Part shown: positions 1 through 6,315 of the stretch, piece after piece | Numbering within the stretch: the first letter of the stretch is position 1 | Layout: each line of letters opens with the position of its first letter | From: CAZVIK01 sp964627045 | GTDB lineage: Bacteria > Acidobacteriota > Terriglobia > Bryobacterales > Bryobacteraceae | NCBI GenBank assembly: GCA_964627045.1 | Contig: CAZVIK010000099.1 | Location: 1 to 13,734 of the forward strand | Direction of reading: 5' to 3' | DNA length: 13,734 nt | Position numbers and translations under genes: made by a program | Notes under the pieces: model-generated | Seen by the model: the letters and a program-made list of their open reading frames with translations, nothing else | Told to the model about the DNA's origin: nothing | Databases searched by the model: none

Positions 1-114
1 GCCCCGGTCATCGACCGCATCGAGATGGTGCGCACGGGCAAAGTGCGGCGGTCCAAGCTGTACTACCTTCGCGGCTTAAAGGGCAAGGCGGCCAGGTTGC
101 GCGAGCGCGAGTGA
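1..114 (+). CDS. rplS: 50S ribosomal protein L19, C-terminal end (partial)
   Basis: Only the last 37 codons are present; the gene begins before the window. The visible tail reads APVIDRIEMVRTGKVRRSKL followed by YYLRGLKGKAARLRE, which is the typical C-terminus of L19: a basic stretch, then the LYYLRG motif and a short charged end. L19 sits at the interface of the 30S and 50S subunits. The TGA stop (112-114) overlaps the GTG start of rnhB (111-113), so the two genes are probably translationally coupled. An rplS-rnhB neighbourhood is common in bacteria, which supports both calls. No oddity is visible in the part that can be read. Confidence 0.93.
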   Translation, partial: APVIDRIEMVRTGKVRRSKLYYLRGLKGKAARLRERE

Positions 115-797
115 CCCGACGCGATTGCCCGAAATCCCGCCGCCGCTGCGACGCCCGTTTCGAGAGCGCGCTCGCCCGGCGGGGTTTCGTAGCCATCGCC
201 GGATTGGACGAAGCCGGCCGGGGCTGCCTGTTCGGACCGGTCTTCGCATCGGCGGTGATCCTGCCTCTGGCGGCGCAGATCGACGGCGTGAACGACAGCA
301 AGCAACTGACGCCCGCCGCCCGGCAGAGGCTGGCCGCTCAGGTCGAAGAGACAGCTTCGTGCTGGGCCCTGGGCCGGGCCGATGCTGTGGAGATCGACCG
401 CATCAATATCTATCAGGCCTCGCGGCTCGCGATGAAACGTGCGGTGTCGGCCCTGAGCATCCCGCCGGATTTCCTGTTGGTGGACGCGCTTCAGGTGGAC
501 GTGCCGGTGGCGCAGCGCGCCTTAATCAAGGGCGACGCCCGGTCTCGCACCATCGCCGCGGCGTCCATACTGGCGAAGGTCCACCGGGACGCCTGCATGC
601 TCGAATGGGATTTGCTTTACCCGCAGTACGGCCTGGCCCGCAACAAAGGCTACGGCAGCCCCGATCACTTGGCGGCCCTTGAGCGATTCGGCCCCACGCC
701 GCAACACCGTTTCACCTTCGCGCCGGTACGGCGGTTCCTGCCGTCCGGCCAGCTGGACTTCACGCCGGCGGATCGGGGAGGCCGCTCGGCCGGGTAG
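111..797 (+). CDS. rnhB: Ribonuclease HII
   Basis: This 228-residue protein is predicted to cleave the RNA strand of RNA-DNA hybrids and to remove single ribonucleotides from DNA, in the cytoplasm. The family signature GLDEAGRG is at residues 31-38, giving the first two acidic catalytic residues, Asp33 and Glu34. Asp125 (in LLVDAL) and Asp142 (in IKGDARS) complete the DE-D-D set, and their 17-residue spacing fits the family. The conserved NDSKQL (61-66), ASILAKVHRD (151-160) and NKGYGS (178-183) are also present. The GTG start overlaps the rplS stop; there is no strong Shine-Dalgarno site, so coupling to rplS is likely. The first ~25 residues are basic and poorly conserved, so a slightly later start is possible. 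Length is normal for the family. Confidence 0.95.
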   Translation: MTRRDCPKSRRRCDARFESALARRGFVAIAGLDEAGRGCLFGPVFASAVILPLAAQIDGVNDSKQLTPAARQRLAAQVEETASCWALGRADAVEIDRINIYQASRLAMKRAVSALSIPPDFLLVDALQVDVPVAQRALIKGDARSRTIAAASILAKVHRDACMLEWDLLYPQYGLARNKGYGSPDHLAALERFGPTPQHRFTFAPVRRFLPSGQLDFTPADRGGRSAG

Positions 798-831
798 CCG
801 TCGGCACGCGCCGCCCGCAGCGGAGATCGAC

Positions 832-1110
832 ATGGAGGGAATGCCCAGCGAGCAGAAACCGTTCAGCCGCGGCCGTCGCTGGTTTCGCGGATTCCTGACG
901 GCGTTTCTGTTCACGCTGGTTGGGACGGTGCTGGCCGTGCTGCCCTGGTTGCCGGGGTGGGACCAAAACTATCTCTCCGGCGGGGGCGCGGGATGGTATT
1001 CGGTTTGGATGAACCCCTATTTCCGCGTGGACGTCAGCGGTATCGGTGTTTTGAACCTTTGCGCTTCGTTCGTGGAGCTGGTGGACCTCATGCGAGGCCA
1101 CCGGCATTAG
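832..1110 (+). CDS. Small membrane protein of unknown function between rnhB and lepB
   Basis: This 92-residue protein has no function that I recognise. It starts with a hydrophilic, basic segment (residues 1-18, including SRGRRWFRG), followed by one clear hydrophobic segment at about 19-41 (FLTAFLFTLVGTVLAVLPWL). A Gly-rich, aromatic stretch follows (GGGAGWYSVWMNPYF), then a second mildly hydrophobic region near 69-84. The positive-inside rule suggests a cytoplasmic N-terminus. The ATG at 832 was chosen because GGAG lies 6 nt upstream (822-825); an ATG three codons later is less well placed. The frame stays open further upstream into rnhB, but that part has rnhB-shadow composition. The 34-nt gap to rnhB and 35-nt gap to lepB put it in the same likely operon, so a role in the membrane or in protein export is a guess from context. 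Confidence 0.72.
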   Translation: MEGMPSEQKPFSRGRRWFRGFLTAFLFTLVGTVLAVLPWLPGWDQNYLSGGGAGWYSVWMNPYFRVDVSGIGVLNLCASFVELVDLMRGHRH

Positions 1111-1145
1111 AGCGTTCCAGGTAGAATGGATCTAGAGAGGCCTTT

Positions 1146-1934
1146 GTGGAGCAGCAGACACCGGCGGTCGTAGAGCAGTCCCAACCGCAGGCGGCGCCGC
1201 GCGGCGACGTCCTGCGCAACAGCCTGGCCGAGTGGACCGTCACGATCATTCTGCTGCTGTTTGGCACCACCACGCTGGTACAGGCGTTCGTCATTCCCAC
1301 CGGTTCGATGGAAGACACCTTGCTGATCGGCGATCATTTGCTGGTCGACAAACTCGCCTACGCTCCCGAGGGGCCCCTCTCGAAATACCTGTTGCCCTAC
1401 TCACCCATCCGGCGCGGCGACATCATTGTGTTCCGCTACCCCATCGATGTGGCGCAGACCTACGTTAAGCGCGTGGTGGGCGTCCCGGGGGACCGGATCC
1501 GGATCGAGGACAAGCAGGTGTATCGCAACGGCGTGCGGCTGGCCGAGCCCTACGTGTATCACAAGACCGAGTACATCGACTCCTATCGCGACAACTTCCC
1601 CAGCGATCCGAACGCGCGCCTGGAGGAGCCCGCTCTCGAGATGCTAGAGAAGAACGTGGTAAACGGCGAAGTGGTGGTGCCGGCCGACTGCGTGTTCGCC
1701 ATGGGCGACAACCGCGATTCCTCTTTCGACAGCCGCTACTGGGGCTTCGTCCCCCGCGCCAACATCATCGGCAAACCGCTCATCATCTACTGGTCCTACG
1801 ACGCTCCCACAGAAAGGCTCGCCACGTCGTCGATCAGCCTTGACCATGCCCTGGACCTGGTGCAGAATTTCTTTACCAAGACCCGTTGGCGGCGCACGTT
1901 CCGCCTGATCCGAGGCTACTCCTTCGGTCAATAG
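1146..1934 (+). CDS. lepB: Signal peptidase I
   Basis: This 262-residue protein is a type I (S26) signal peptidase, which removes signal peptides from exported proteins at the outer face of the cytoplasmic membrane. One transmembrane segment lies at about residues 30-50 (VTIILLLFGTTTLVQAFVI). Directly after it comes the catalytic serine box PTGSMEDTL with Ser54. The general-base lysine is Lys108 in YVKRVVGVPGDRI, and the C-terminal box GDNRDSSFDSRYWG is at 187-200. The Ser/Lys dyad is therefore intact. A stretch of about 50 residues between the lysine box and the GDNRDS box is longer than in minimal Gram-positive enzymes. The start is a GTG, with GAGAGG (1135-1140) ending 5 nt upstream. It follows the small membrane protein by 35 nt and precedes glgP by only 9 nt. 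Confidence 0.95.
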   Translation: MEQQTPAVVEQSQPQAAPRGDVLRNSLAEWTVTIILLLFGTTTLVQAFVIPTGSMEDTLLIGDHLLVDKLAYAPEGPLSKYLLPYSPIRRGDIIVFRYPIDVAQTYVKRVVGVPGDRIRIEDKQVYRNGVRLAEPYVYHKTEYIDSYRDNFPSDPNARLEEPALEMLEKNVVNGEVVVPADCVFAMGDNRDSSFDSRYWGFVPRANIIGKPLIIYWSYDAPTERLATSSISLDHALDLVQNFFTKTRWRRTFRLIRGYSFGQ

Positions 1935-1943
1935 AGGCTAAAG

Positions 1944-4514
1944 ATGGCGTTCGAAATTCACCCATTGAGAGAACTGTTGGTGCGCCCGGCGGTTCCGCCG
2001 GCGTTGTCGCGGCTGGAAGAACTGGCGTTGAATCTCTTCTACACCTGGGAGCCGTCGGTCCGCAGCGTCTTTCGCCGGCTCGACCCGGCGCTTTGGAAGG
2101 CCTGCCGCCGCAACGCCGTGCTCATGCTCGGGCGCGTGAGCCAGGACGTGCTGACGCGCGCCGCGGCCGACCCGCGCTACCTGGCGCTCTATCGCCAGGC
2201 GTGCGAAAAGCTGGACGCCTACATGCAGCCGCCCGAGGAACCGGACCGCGGGAAGCTGACGGCTTACTTCTCGATGGAATTCGGACTGGTGGAGTGCCTC
2301 CCCATCTACTCGGGCGGCCTGGGCGTCCTGGCCGGCGATTTTCTGAAAGCCTGCAGCGATGCCGGCGAGCCCGTCGTGGGGATGGGCCTGCTGTATCAAA
2401 AGGGCTACCTGGCGCAGGTGCTCAATCCCGATGGCTGGCAGCAGGAACGCTACCCGACCAACGACTTCTACACGCTGCCCGTCAAGCCAGTGATCGGGCC
2501 CGATGGCCGGCACCTCACCGTTGCCGTGAAGATGCCGCGCGGCCCGGTTCACGCCGCTGTATGGCAGGTCCGCGTGGGGCGGGTGACGCTCTATCTTCTG
2601 GACACCAACATCGCAGAGAATACCGACGCCGAGTACCGCGACATCACCGACCGGCTCTACGGCGGCGACAACGTCACCCGGATTCAACAGGAGATCGTGC
2701 TCGGAATCGGCGGCCTGCGGGCCCTGAAAGCCTTGGGGCTGGATCCGACGGTCTTTCATATGAACGAGGGGCACTCCGCGTTTCTCGCGCTGGAGCGCGT
2801 CCGCGTGCTGATGCACGAGCAGGGGCTGAACTTTGCCGAGGCGTGCGAGGCTTCGCGAGTGAACAACGTGTTTACGACGCACACCTCGGTCGCCGCCGGA
2901 ATCGACATCTTCGAACCCGGCCTAATGCACGAGTACTTCGACGGCTACTGCCGCGAGACTGGCATTAGCTTCGACCAACTTATGTCGCTCGGGAGGTCCA
3001 ACCCCAGGGATGCCGGCGAGCGCTTCTCCATGGCCGTTACGGCCATCAAGACGTCGAGCTACCGCAACGCCGTCAGCCGGCTGCATCAACATGTGAGCCA
3101 GCAGATGTGGTCCGGCCTGTGGCCGGAGCTTCCGGTCTGGGAGATCCCCATCACTTCGATCACCAACGGCGTCCATCTGCGAAGCTGGTTGAACACGGAT
3201 CTGGTGGGGCTTTACGACGAGTACCTTCAACCGGATTGGCGCGAACAGTACGGCGACAGCGGGCGCTGGAGCATGGTAGCCGATATCCCCGGCAACGAAC
3301 TCTGGGACGTCCATAGGCGCCGCAAGCGTAGGCTGATCGGATACGTCCGGGAGCACCTGGCAGCCTGCCTGGCCGCGCGCAAGGCGCCGGCCGCCGAGGT
3401 GCAGCGAGCCTCGCAGGTGCTGGACCCGGATGCGTTAACCATCGGCTTCGCACGCCGTTTCGCCACCTATAAGCGCGCGACGCTGTTGTTCCGCGACATC
3501 GCGCGGCTGAAGCGGATCCTTTGCAATCCGCAGCGGCCGGTTCAGGTGGTCGTCGCTGGTTTGGCGCATCCCAAAGACCAGCCGGGCAAGATGCTCATCC
3601 GCGAGATCGTGCAGTTGTCCCGCGACCCCGACCTGACCGGGCGCCTGGTCTTCGTGGAAGACTACGCCATGGAGGTTGCCCGCGAGATGGTGCAGGGTGT
3701 TGACCTGTGGCTGAACAACCCGCGGCGTGGCGAGGAAGCCTGTGGCACCAGCGGGATGAAAGCCGGCTTCAACGGCGTCCTGAACCTCAGCATCCTGGAT
3801 GGCTGGTTCGACGAGGCGTACGAACAATCTGGCGGCTGGGCCATCGGGGACCGCGAACCCTATTCTGAGGATCAGGACGAGATCCACGCACGGGCCATTT
3901 ACTCCCTTTTGGAAAACGAAATTGTGCCGGTGTACTACGATCGCGGTCCCGACGGCGTCTCGCAAGAGTGGCTTCGGCGCGTGCGGCAGTCGATGGAACA
4001 TATCAGCCGCCAGTACAACTGCCGACGCATGGTAGCCGAGTACGCCGCCGAGCTGTACGATGCCGCCCATGCGGCCTGGTCCGGCGCCGTACAGAACGGG
4101 TTTGAGAGCGTCCGCAAACGGCTCCAGTGGACCGCCGGTGTGGAACGGGTATGGGATCGTGTTCGGATCCTGGATACGACCCACGGACCCGACGGCGCGG
4201 TGATTAACGGCCAACCGGTCCAGCTTCGCGCCGTGGTGGACCTGGCCGGCCTGACGCCGGGTGATGTGCGTGTTGAGGCCGTCGTCGGGCGCGTGGGCGC
4301 CTCCGGGGCGCTGGAGCAGGCGGAGGTGCTGGTTTTGCCCGCCGTCGAACAGCGTGAATCGGTTCACGTTTTTTCCCGAGAGGTGCTGCCCCGTGAAACC
4401 GGGCGGGTCGGTTACGCTGTGCGGGTTACGCCGAACCATTTTGACGACCCGCTGACCCGGCCCTGTCACGCGCCCCTGAAGTGGGCTCAGGGCGAGGCGC
4501 ACCGCCGCCTGTAA
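1944..4514 (+). CDS. glgP: Alpha-glucan (glycogen/starch) phosphorylase, DUF3417 type
   Basis: This 856-residue GT35 enzyme is predicted to release glucose 1-phosphate from alpha-1,4-glucans with phosphate, using pyridoxal phosphate. Residues ~15-95 match the DUF3417 N-terminal region (PALSRLEELALNLFYTWEP). The glucan/phosphate-site motif SGGLGVLAGD is at 123-132 and HMNEGHS at 272-278. The PLP lysine is Lys606 in CGTSGMKAGFNG. A beta-rich C-terminal tail (about 710-850, ending LKWAQGEAHRRL) is typical of the ~850-residue subgroup (the alpha_glucan_phos type) as opposed to the classical MalP/GlgP E. coli type. The ATG sits 9 nt after the lepB stop, and an AGAGG sequence overlaps that stop, so expression is likely coupled to lepB. 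No frameshift or missing core motif was seen. No other glycogen gene is in the window. Confidence 0.93.
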   Translation: MAFEIHPLRELLVRPAVPPALSRLEELALNLFYTWEPSVRSVFRRLDPALWKACRRNAVLMLGRVSQDVLTRAAADPRYLALYRQACEKLDAYMQPPEEPDRGKLTAYFSMEFGLVECLPIYSGGLGVLAGDFLKACSDAGEPVVGMGLLYQKGYLAQVLNPDGWQQERYPTNDFYTLPVKPVIGPDGRHLTVAVKMPRGPVHAAVWQVRVGRVTLYLLDTNIAENTDAEYRDITDRLYGGDNVTRIQQEIVLGIGGLRALKALGLDPTVFHMNEGHSAFLALERVRVLMHEQGLNFAEACEASRVNNVFTTHTSVAAGIDIFEPGLMHEYFDGYCRETGISFDQLMSLGRSNPRDAGERFSMAVTAIKTSSYRNAVSRLHQHVSQQMWSGLWPELPVWEIPITSITNGVHLRSWLNTDLVGLYDEYLQPDWREQYGDSGRWSMVADIPGNELWDVHRRRKRRLIGYVREHLAACLAARKAPAAEVQRASQVLDPDALTIGFARRFATYKRATLLFRDIARLKRILCNPQRPVQVVVAGLAHPKDQPGKMLIREIVQLSRDPDLTGRLVFVEDYAMEVAREMVQGVDLWLNNPRRGEEACGTSGMKAGFNGVLNLSILDGWFDEAYEQSGGWAIGDREPYSEDQDEIHARAIYSLLENEIVPVYYDRGPDGVSQEWLRRVRQSMEHISRQYNCRRMVAEYAAELYDAAHAAWSGAVQNGFESVRKRLQWTAGVERVWDRVRILDTTHGPDGAVINGQPVQLRAVVDLAGLTPGDVRVEAVVGRVGASGALEQAEVLVLPAVEQRESVHVFSREVLPRETGRVGYAVRVTPNHFDDPLTRPCHAPLKWAQGEAHRRL

Positions 4515-4560
4515 CGCAGTTGACGCTGGTATTCTCAGCTGATCCGTGGTACATAGGAAT

Positions 4561-4761
4561 GTGAGACCCGAGGTTTGGGGCCGAGGCTGGACTGGGAAGC
4601 CCTCCGGGTCGCTCCGAAGTTTTTCCACGTCAGGCCGCGCGGGACGCGGCGGGGTTTAAGAAACCTGACAAAGCGGTCCGATGAGGAAGTGTAGGGCTAC
4701 ACGGGCCACTGTTCCAGAAGGATTCACCGATTCAAAGACTCGCCAGGAGCCGGACTTCGGC
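4561..4761 (+). ncRNA. Possible structured RNA or long 5' leader between glgP and the zinc-ribbon gene
   Basis: The 248-nt gap between glgP and the next gene has no plausible ORF but several inverted repeats. I see GACCCG (4565-4570) with CGGGTC (4605-4610), extended inward by AGG/CCT; GTCAGG (4629-4634) with CCTGAC (4664-4669), enclosing CCGCG (4634-4638) with CGCGG (4645-4649); GTGTA (4690-4694) with TACAC (4698-4702); and a small GCCG/CGGC hairpin (4749-4752, 4758-4761) between the AGGAG and the start codon of the next gene. GGTTT/AAACC (4653-4657, 4661-4665) competes with the second stem, which would allow alternative folds. TTGACG at 4520-4525 resembles a -35 box, but no well-spaced -10 box follows; TACATA at 4550 is 24 nt away. 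Whether this is an independent RNA, a leader or merely GC-rich sequence is open. I could not match it to a known class. Confidence 0.35.
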
Positions 4762-4762
4762 C

Positions 4763-5251
4763 ATGGATAGCGATCGCAAATATAAACAACGTGGTTACAT
4801 GGACTCTGGCTGGGACAAGCCCCAAGGTGGGCCTCGCGGCGACGACCGTCCGCGCCAACCGGGGCCCCGCCTCCCGTTGGACGTGACCGGGCCGCGCCTG
4901 CCGCGCCTGGTAGAATCCGTGGTGGCCTCACGCTGCTTCAGTTGCGCCACTGCATTGCCGCCGGGCGTCGACTTTAAGGGCAATTGCCCCAAGTGCGGCG
5001 TGGCCCTGCACTGCTGTAAACAGTGCACGCACTTCGATCCGTCCAAGCGGTTCCAGTGCGTCAAGCCGATCGCGGTGCGCATTGCGGTCAAGGACCAAGC
5101 CAACGAGTGCGAGGCGTTTAAACCGCGCGTCACGGTCGCTCGCGATGCCGCGCCCGGCGCCACTGCCGCGCAAAACGGCTCGTCCGCGCCCGCGTCGGGG
5201 AAGGGCCCCAGCGAGGCGCGGGCCGCCTTCGACAATCTGTTCAAAAAGTGA
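4763..5251 (+). CDS. Cysteine-rich zinc-ribbon protein of unknown function
   Basis: This 162-residue protein has a hydrophilic, Pro/Gly/Arg-rich N-terminus (1-50), a central cysteine cluster and an Ala-rich tail ending ARAAFDNLFKK. Cysteines lie at 58, 61, 75, 78, 84, 85, 88, 99 and 116. The pairs CFSC (58-61) and CPKC (75-78) look like a zinc ribbon, and CCKQCTHFDP (84-93) with QCV and NECEAF could bind a second metal. No signal peptide or membrane segment is visible, so it is probably cytoplasmic. I recognise the general zinc-ribbon pattern but not a named family or a function. The ATG at 4763 has AGGAG 13 nt upstream, rather far; a second in-frame ATG at 4799 has no ribosome site. It precedes the dehydrogenase gene by 25 nt and is likely co-transcribed with it. 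Confidence 0.8.
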   Translation: MDSDRKYKQRGYMDSGWDKPQGGPRGDDRPRQPGPRLPLDVTGPRLPRLVESVVASRCFSCATALPPGVDFKGNCPKCGVALHCCKQCTHFDPSKRFQCVKPIAVRIAVKDQANECEAFKPRVTVARDAAPGATAAQNGSSAPASGKGPSEARAAFDNLFKK

Positions 5252-5260
5252 CGCCACCGA

Positions 5261-5265
5261 AAGGA
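5261..5265 (+). promoter_or_regulatory. Ribosome binding site for the zinc-dependent dehydrogenase
   Basis: The AAGGA sequence lies 8 nt before an in-frame GTG (5274) and 11 nt before an ATG (5277). Both starts are compatible with it. The protein beginning at the ATG (MRAAELFEP) matches the usual family N-terminus, so the ATG is preferred, but the GTG would add only one residue. Confidence 0.6.
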
Positions 5266-5276
5266 CTCCACCCGTG

Positions 5277-6311
5277 ATGCGAGCCGCCGAGTTGTTCGAG
5301 CCGCGCAGATTCCGCGTCGTGGAGGTGAAGGCCCCGCCGGAGCCCGGTCCCGGTGAAGTACAGGTCCAGGTGAAAGCCGTTGGCATCTGCGGTTCCGACA
5401 GCCACAACTTCAACGAAGGCAGCGTCGGGGACACGCCTTCCACTTACCCGATGGTGTTGGGACACGAGCCCTCGGGCATCGTACTCAAGACCGGCGAAGG
5501 CGTTTCCGGGTGGTCGCCCGGTGATCGAGCCGCGCTGGAACCGGCCATCTACTGTTACGGCTGTGAGTTCTGCCTGTCGGGGCGGCACAACCTCTGCGAA
5601 CGGATCCGGTTCCTCAGCACGCCACCGGACCCGGGCTTTTTCTGCGAACGGGTGAATCTGCCGGTGGTGAATCTGTTGCCGCTGGCGCCGGAGCTGAGTT
5701 TCGATTACGCCACGCTGTTCGAACCCTTGGCCGTGGTGCTTCACTCGATGAAGTTCGCCTCGGTGCAACCATCGGACACCGCAGCTGTATTTGGCGCGGG
5801 GCCGGTTGGATTGATGACGGCGGCGATGCTGAAGCTCTGCGGCGCGCGGCGGATCTTTTCGATCGAACCGGTGGCGGACCGGCGGCGGATGGCGGAGGCG
5901 ATCGGAGCCGACGCCGCGTTCGATCCGGGCGCCGAAGACGCGGCCGGCGTCTTGCTCAGGGAGACTGGTGGCCGCGGCGTGGACGTGGTCGTCGACTGCG
6001 CCACGCGCGGCGACTCGATCGACAACGGCCTTCGCGCCGTGCGTAACGGCGGACGCATCGTGATGACCGGCATACCCGTCGAAGTGCACACGCCGTGGCA
6101 GTCGCACTTCGCCCGGCGCAAGGAACTGACCGTTTACAACGTGCGGCGATCCAACCATGAATCGGAGGCCGCGCTAAATCTTCTGCGCCGGTTTCCAGCC
6201 TTATTCGCGCCTCTCATCACGCACACGCTGCCCTTGGAAGGCGTTCAGAGCGCGTTCGAAATGCTCGAGGTCTACGCCGGCGGCGCGGCCAAGATCGTTC
6301 TGCGGCCGTAG
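5277..6311 (+). CDS. Zinc-dependent medium-chain alcohol/polyol dehydrogenase
   Basis: This 344-residue protein is a zinc-containing MDR-family dehydrogenase, close in style to sorbitol (L-iditol) and threonine dehydrogenases, and oxidises an alcohol or polyol with NAD(P). Catalytic zinc ligands are Cys38 (GICGSD), His63 and Glu64 (LGHEPSG), and probably Glu149 (LFEPLAV). The structural-zinc cysteines 93, 96, 99 and 107 keep the C-x2-C-x2-C-x7-C spacing intact. The nucleotide-binding loop GAGPVG is at 173-178. An acidic residue in FSIEPVADR, at the end of the next strand, suggests NAD over NADP. The substrate cannot be told from the sequence. The gene follows the zinc-ribbon gene by 25 nt and ends 4 nt from the convergent leuA stop. 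Confidence 0.88.
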   Translation: MRAAELFEPRRFRVVEVKAPPEPGPGEVQVQVKAVGICGSDSHNFNEGSVGDTPSTYPMVLGHEPSGIVLKTGEGVSGWSPGDRAALEPAIYCYGCEFCLSGRHNLCERIRFLSTPPDPGFFCERVNLPVVNLLPLAPELSFDYATLFEPLAVVLHSMKFASVQPSDTAAVFGAGPVGLMTAAMLKLCGARRIFSIEPVADRRRMAEAIGADAAFDPGAEDAAGVLLRETGGRGVDVVVDCATRGDSIDNGLRAVRNGGRIVMTGIPVEVHTPWQSHFARRKELTVYNVRRSNHESEAALNLLRRFPALFAPLITHTLPLEGVQSAFEMLEVYAGGAAKIVLRP

Positions 6312-6315
6312 CGTT

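Noticed and set aside
4565..4625. Intrinsic terminator for glgP
   Set aside because: The GACCCG/CGGGTC stem is followed by a five-T run only after nine other bases, and the loop is very long, so it does not fit a normal terminator.
3435..4628. 397-codon open frame antisense to glgP
   Set aside because: Its protein has low-complexity shadow composition, and the sense strand encodes a clear phosphorylase.
4670..4762. Cobalamin riboswitch in the leader of the zinc-ribbon gene
   Set aside because: CCACTG and GCCAGGAGCCGG resemble fragments of the B12-box region, but the GGTG/AATCC core and the usual spacing are missing, and the downstream genes have no clear B12 link.
4515..4762. 6S RNA, RNase P RNA, SRP RNA or tmRNA
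   Set aside because: I looked for the long closed rod with central bubble, the GAGGAAAGTCC region, the GGTCAGG...GGAAGCAGCC loop and the tRNA-like ends; none is present in a convincing form.
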